A stretch of 64,000 bases of DNA, taken from Rhynchopus sp. YZ270_cl-10. Its lineage: Eukaryota > Euglenozoa > Diplonemea > Diplonemida > Diplonemidae. Of this stretch, positions 62,301 to 64,000 are shown piece by piece; position 1 is the first letter of the stretch, and each line of letters opens with the position of its first letter. The stretch is taken from positions 372,001 to 436,000 of the forward strand of contig OZ037876.1 of NCBI GenBank assembly GCA_964035575.1. The letters are read 5' to 3'. The notes beneath the pieces were generated by a model that was not told the DNA's origin, made no database searches, and saw only the letters and a program-made list of their open reading frames with translations. Both the position numbers and the translations under genes were made by a program.

Positions 62301-64000
62301 CCATAGAACACATGAGGAGAGAGAGAAGGCCCAAAGGAGAGCACATACCTTTCGCGCACGCGATCGCTCAAACGTGACTTTGTTCACACTTTGCACGAAA
62401 AGCCGCTCAAACACTAACCACCGATACCACAGCTGAATTCTCCCTGCAGCAAACGAAGGCTTCTTCTCATGGACGAGCTCCTGAAAGGGGGGTTTTTTAT
62501 TTTCTTCTTTTTTTTTCTGCGATTTTTGTATTTTCCTCATATTTTTCCCATACCGACCACTGCTTTTGGAACACCTCCTCACGTCTACGATGGCCAAGGA
62601 TACGCCGCCACCAACCTTGTATTCTGCTGGCACTGCCGAATTCTATTACCTGCGTTGTATCATTGTATGGACAAAAAAAAAATAGAGAAAAATGTGAAGA
62701 GCGCATGAGGGTTGGTTATATGCCTCTCTCGCTATTGGGGTTTAGATAAAATACCTTCTGCTTTTCAGCCCAATCGCGTTTGATGTGGTTGAAGGTGCTG
62801 CGTGCGTCTTTGCCACGCCAGAGGGCCTGCGCGAAGCGTACTGCCCGGCCGACTCTCCTATCACGAATTTGTGTAAATTTTTTGAGCGAGATGCGGCTGC
62901 GTGCCGAGGCTTGGATGGTTGTTGCTGCGTGGTAGATGAGACGAACACGGCGGGCACGGGATTCCTCGAGCTTCGCATTTTTGACACACATCGCCGTAAA
63001 AACCCGAAAACAACGCTGAATTGTACAGGCAGAGTGCTCCTGCCTGAGGAACATCCTGAACTCCTCACGCTGCTTTGCCTCACACATCTGCTTTTCGTTG
63101 TTCCACCTCCGCTTTCCGATACACCCGCGCCACATTCTTTGAATGTCAATCGACGCAAGGCATCTCTTCTGCCTCTCCTTTTCTCTTACTGTCCTCTCAC
63201 GAACCTTCCCTGATGCACAATGCGAGAGCACCAAATCATGCAATGAGTCCAACTCCACTCCTAATGCAACTACTTTTGAGACAATATCCTTAGATGCCAT
63301 GTTTGTGTCGGGTGCTGCGGGGGGTTTGCATACAGCTAAAACCGGTGCGGGCGTCGCTTCTGAGAGCAATGAAATGCTACTGGCCCTCCGGCTTTTGTTG
63401 ACCCGTGGTGTGACCGATCCGGGGTCGTCAAAAACAGCAGGCATGACGTCTAATGTGTACTCCTGTCGCTGGAGAAGCTCTACGACCGCTACTGATGCCA
63501 CAAAGAGCGCTGCCCCCACCGACGCTGCCGCAACACCACTACTCACACCTATCAACTCTTCACCTACTACTCCCCCCTCCACCCCGGGGGATTCACATTC
63601 ATCGCTCCCCCCTGCAGGCGAAACCACTTCGGACTGTTCGCACGACAGATCCCCGGTTCCTTGAGGCGACACTACCATTGGTGACTCAACCTCCTCCTCC
63701 TCCTCAGGCTGCTCTGATATACTTTCATTTGGTGTAATCGGAAGTGCTTCTGGGGATGTCTCTGGGCTGCGGTGGGAGAGGAGCACATTACCGACGTCCA
63801 TTTCGATGCGAGACTCTGTACGGTGATGTTTTCTCGAAGACGCTGATGAAGGCGGTCTTCTTGGTGCATGGTGCACCGGTTGCGGCTGCACTGCCTCCGT
63901 CGGGCTCTCTTGGCTATACTGATCAAGCCGTGACAACGAAAGCCGTTCCAGCTCCTCAAAGGCCTCCAAATGCGCCTTCGACAGTGTCCCTGCAAGGTTC
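59338..64000 (-). CDS. Large multi-IQ-motif protein (5' end outside the window)
   Basis: Six exons in the window: beyond 64000 to 62755, 62649-62554, 62480-62349, 62222-62094, 62001-61897 and 61755-59338 (introns 105, 73, 126, 92 and 141 nt). At least 1374 aa are encoded. The frame is open to the edge with no in-frame ATG near it, so the gene is partial. The N-terminal part is acidic and Ser/Pro-rich with a hydrophobic Val/Ala stretch (about residue 150-175). Many IQ-type motifs follow: IQRMWRGCIGKRRW, IQRCFR, IQASARSR, IQGWWRRILGHRRR, IQLWYRW, IQQAFRRYLALR, IQSVWRWYF and IQCAWR, with more toward the C-terminus. Between them is a coiled coil of KLKEEEEEKEAAA type. IQ motifs bind calmodulin or related EF-hand proteins, so a cytoskeletal or flagellar calmodulin-binding scaffold is likely. 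No motor domain is seen in this part. Confidence 0.85.

Overview
This window is nuclear DNA of a microbial eukaryote. Its genes encode eukaryote-only proteins (eL32, Sec23, a Pumilio protein, FYVE fingers, an IQ-motif protein), and at least 23 short GT-AG introns can be placed, 43-184 nt long, with donors of the type GTATG. Every supported gene, 18 of 18 between 4.7 kb and the right edge, lies on the minus strand. Most start codons have a pyrimidine tract ending in AG a few to about 60 nt upstream. Unidirectional gene arrays, likely 5' trans-splicing and many cis-introns together point to Euglenozoa, most likely a diplonemid. This assignment is inference: no spliced-leader gene or rRNA is in the window. 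Dinoflagellates also use unidirectional arrays but fit less well because of the canonical introns and compact spacing.

Layout. 1-4.6 kb is gene-poor: a 7-bp satellite and an 8-bp satellite sharing GGGTAC, a cluster of GTCCGAC palindromes, foldback repeats, and two remnants of a recombinase-like domain in opposite orientation, each between inverted repeats. From 4.7 kb the minus-strand array reads, left to right (3' to 5' of the transcript): an unknown protein; a taspase-like Thr hydrolase; a Pumilio protein; ribosomal protein eL32; a large coiled-coil protein with a 38-residue repeat; a small zinc protein; three tandem SDR-FYVE paralogues; Sec23; a WW-like/helical organelle-type protein; a ubiquitin-like membrane protein; a trypsin-fold pseudoprotease with ARM repeats; a secreted sialate O-acetylesterase; a second large helical, probably mitochondrial protein; a DPP8/9-like peptidase with a His-rich insertion; a GABA-type aminotransferase; and the 3' part of a large IQ-motif protein that runs off the right edge.

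The genes do not form one pathway. Their shared feature is co-orientation, as expected for polycistronic transcription of unrelated genes.

The intergenic DNA is AT-rich with many A/T homopolymers. It holds several families of short conserved motifs, most able to fold as hairpins. The commonest (about 45 nt, at least 12 copies) keeps a stem through compensatory changes, and every copy I found has the same orientation relative to the genes. Other notable items are a 180-bp MITE with a TA target duplication, a 295-bp uninterrupted pentamer satellite and a 330-bp cluster of AAGATCTT palindromes. All intergenic calls come from reading by eye and are not exhaustive.
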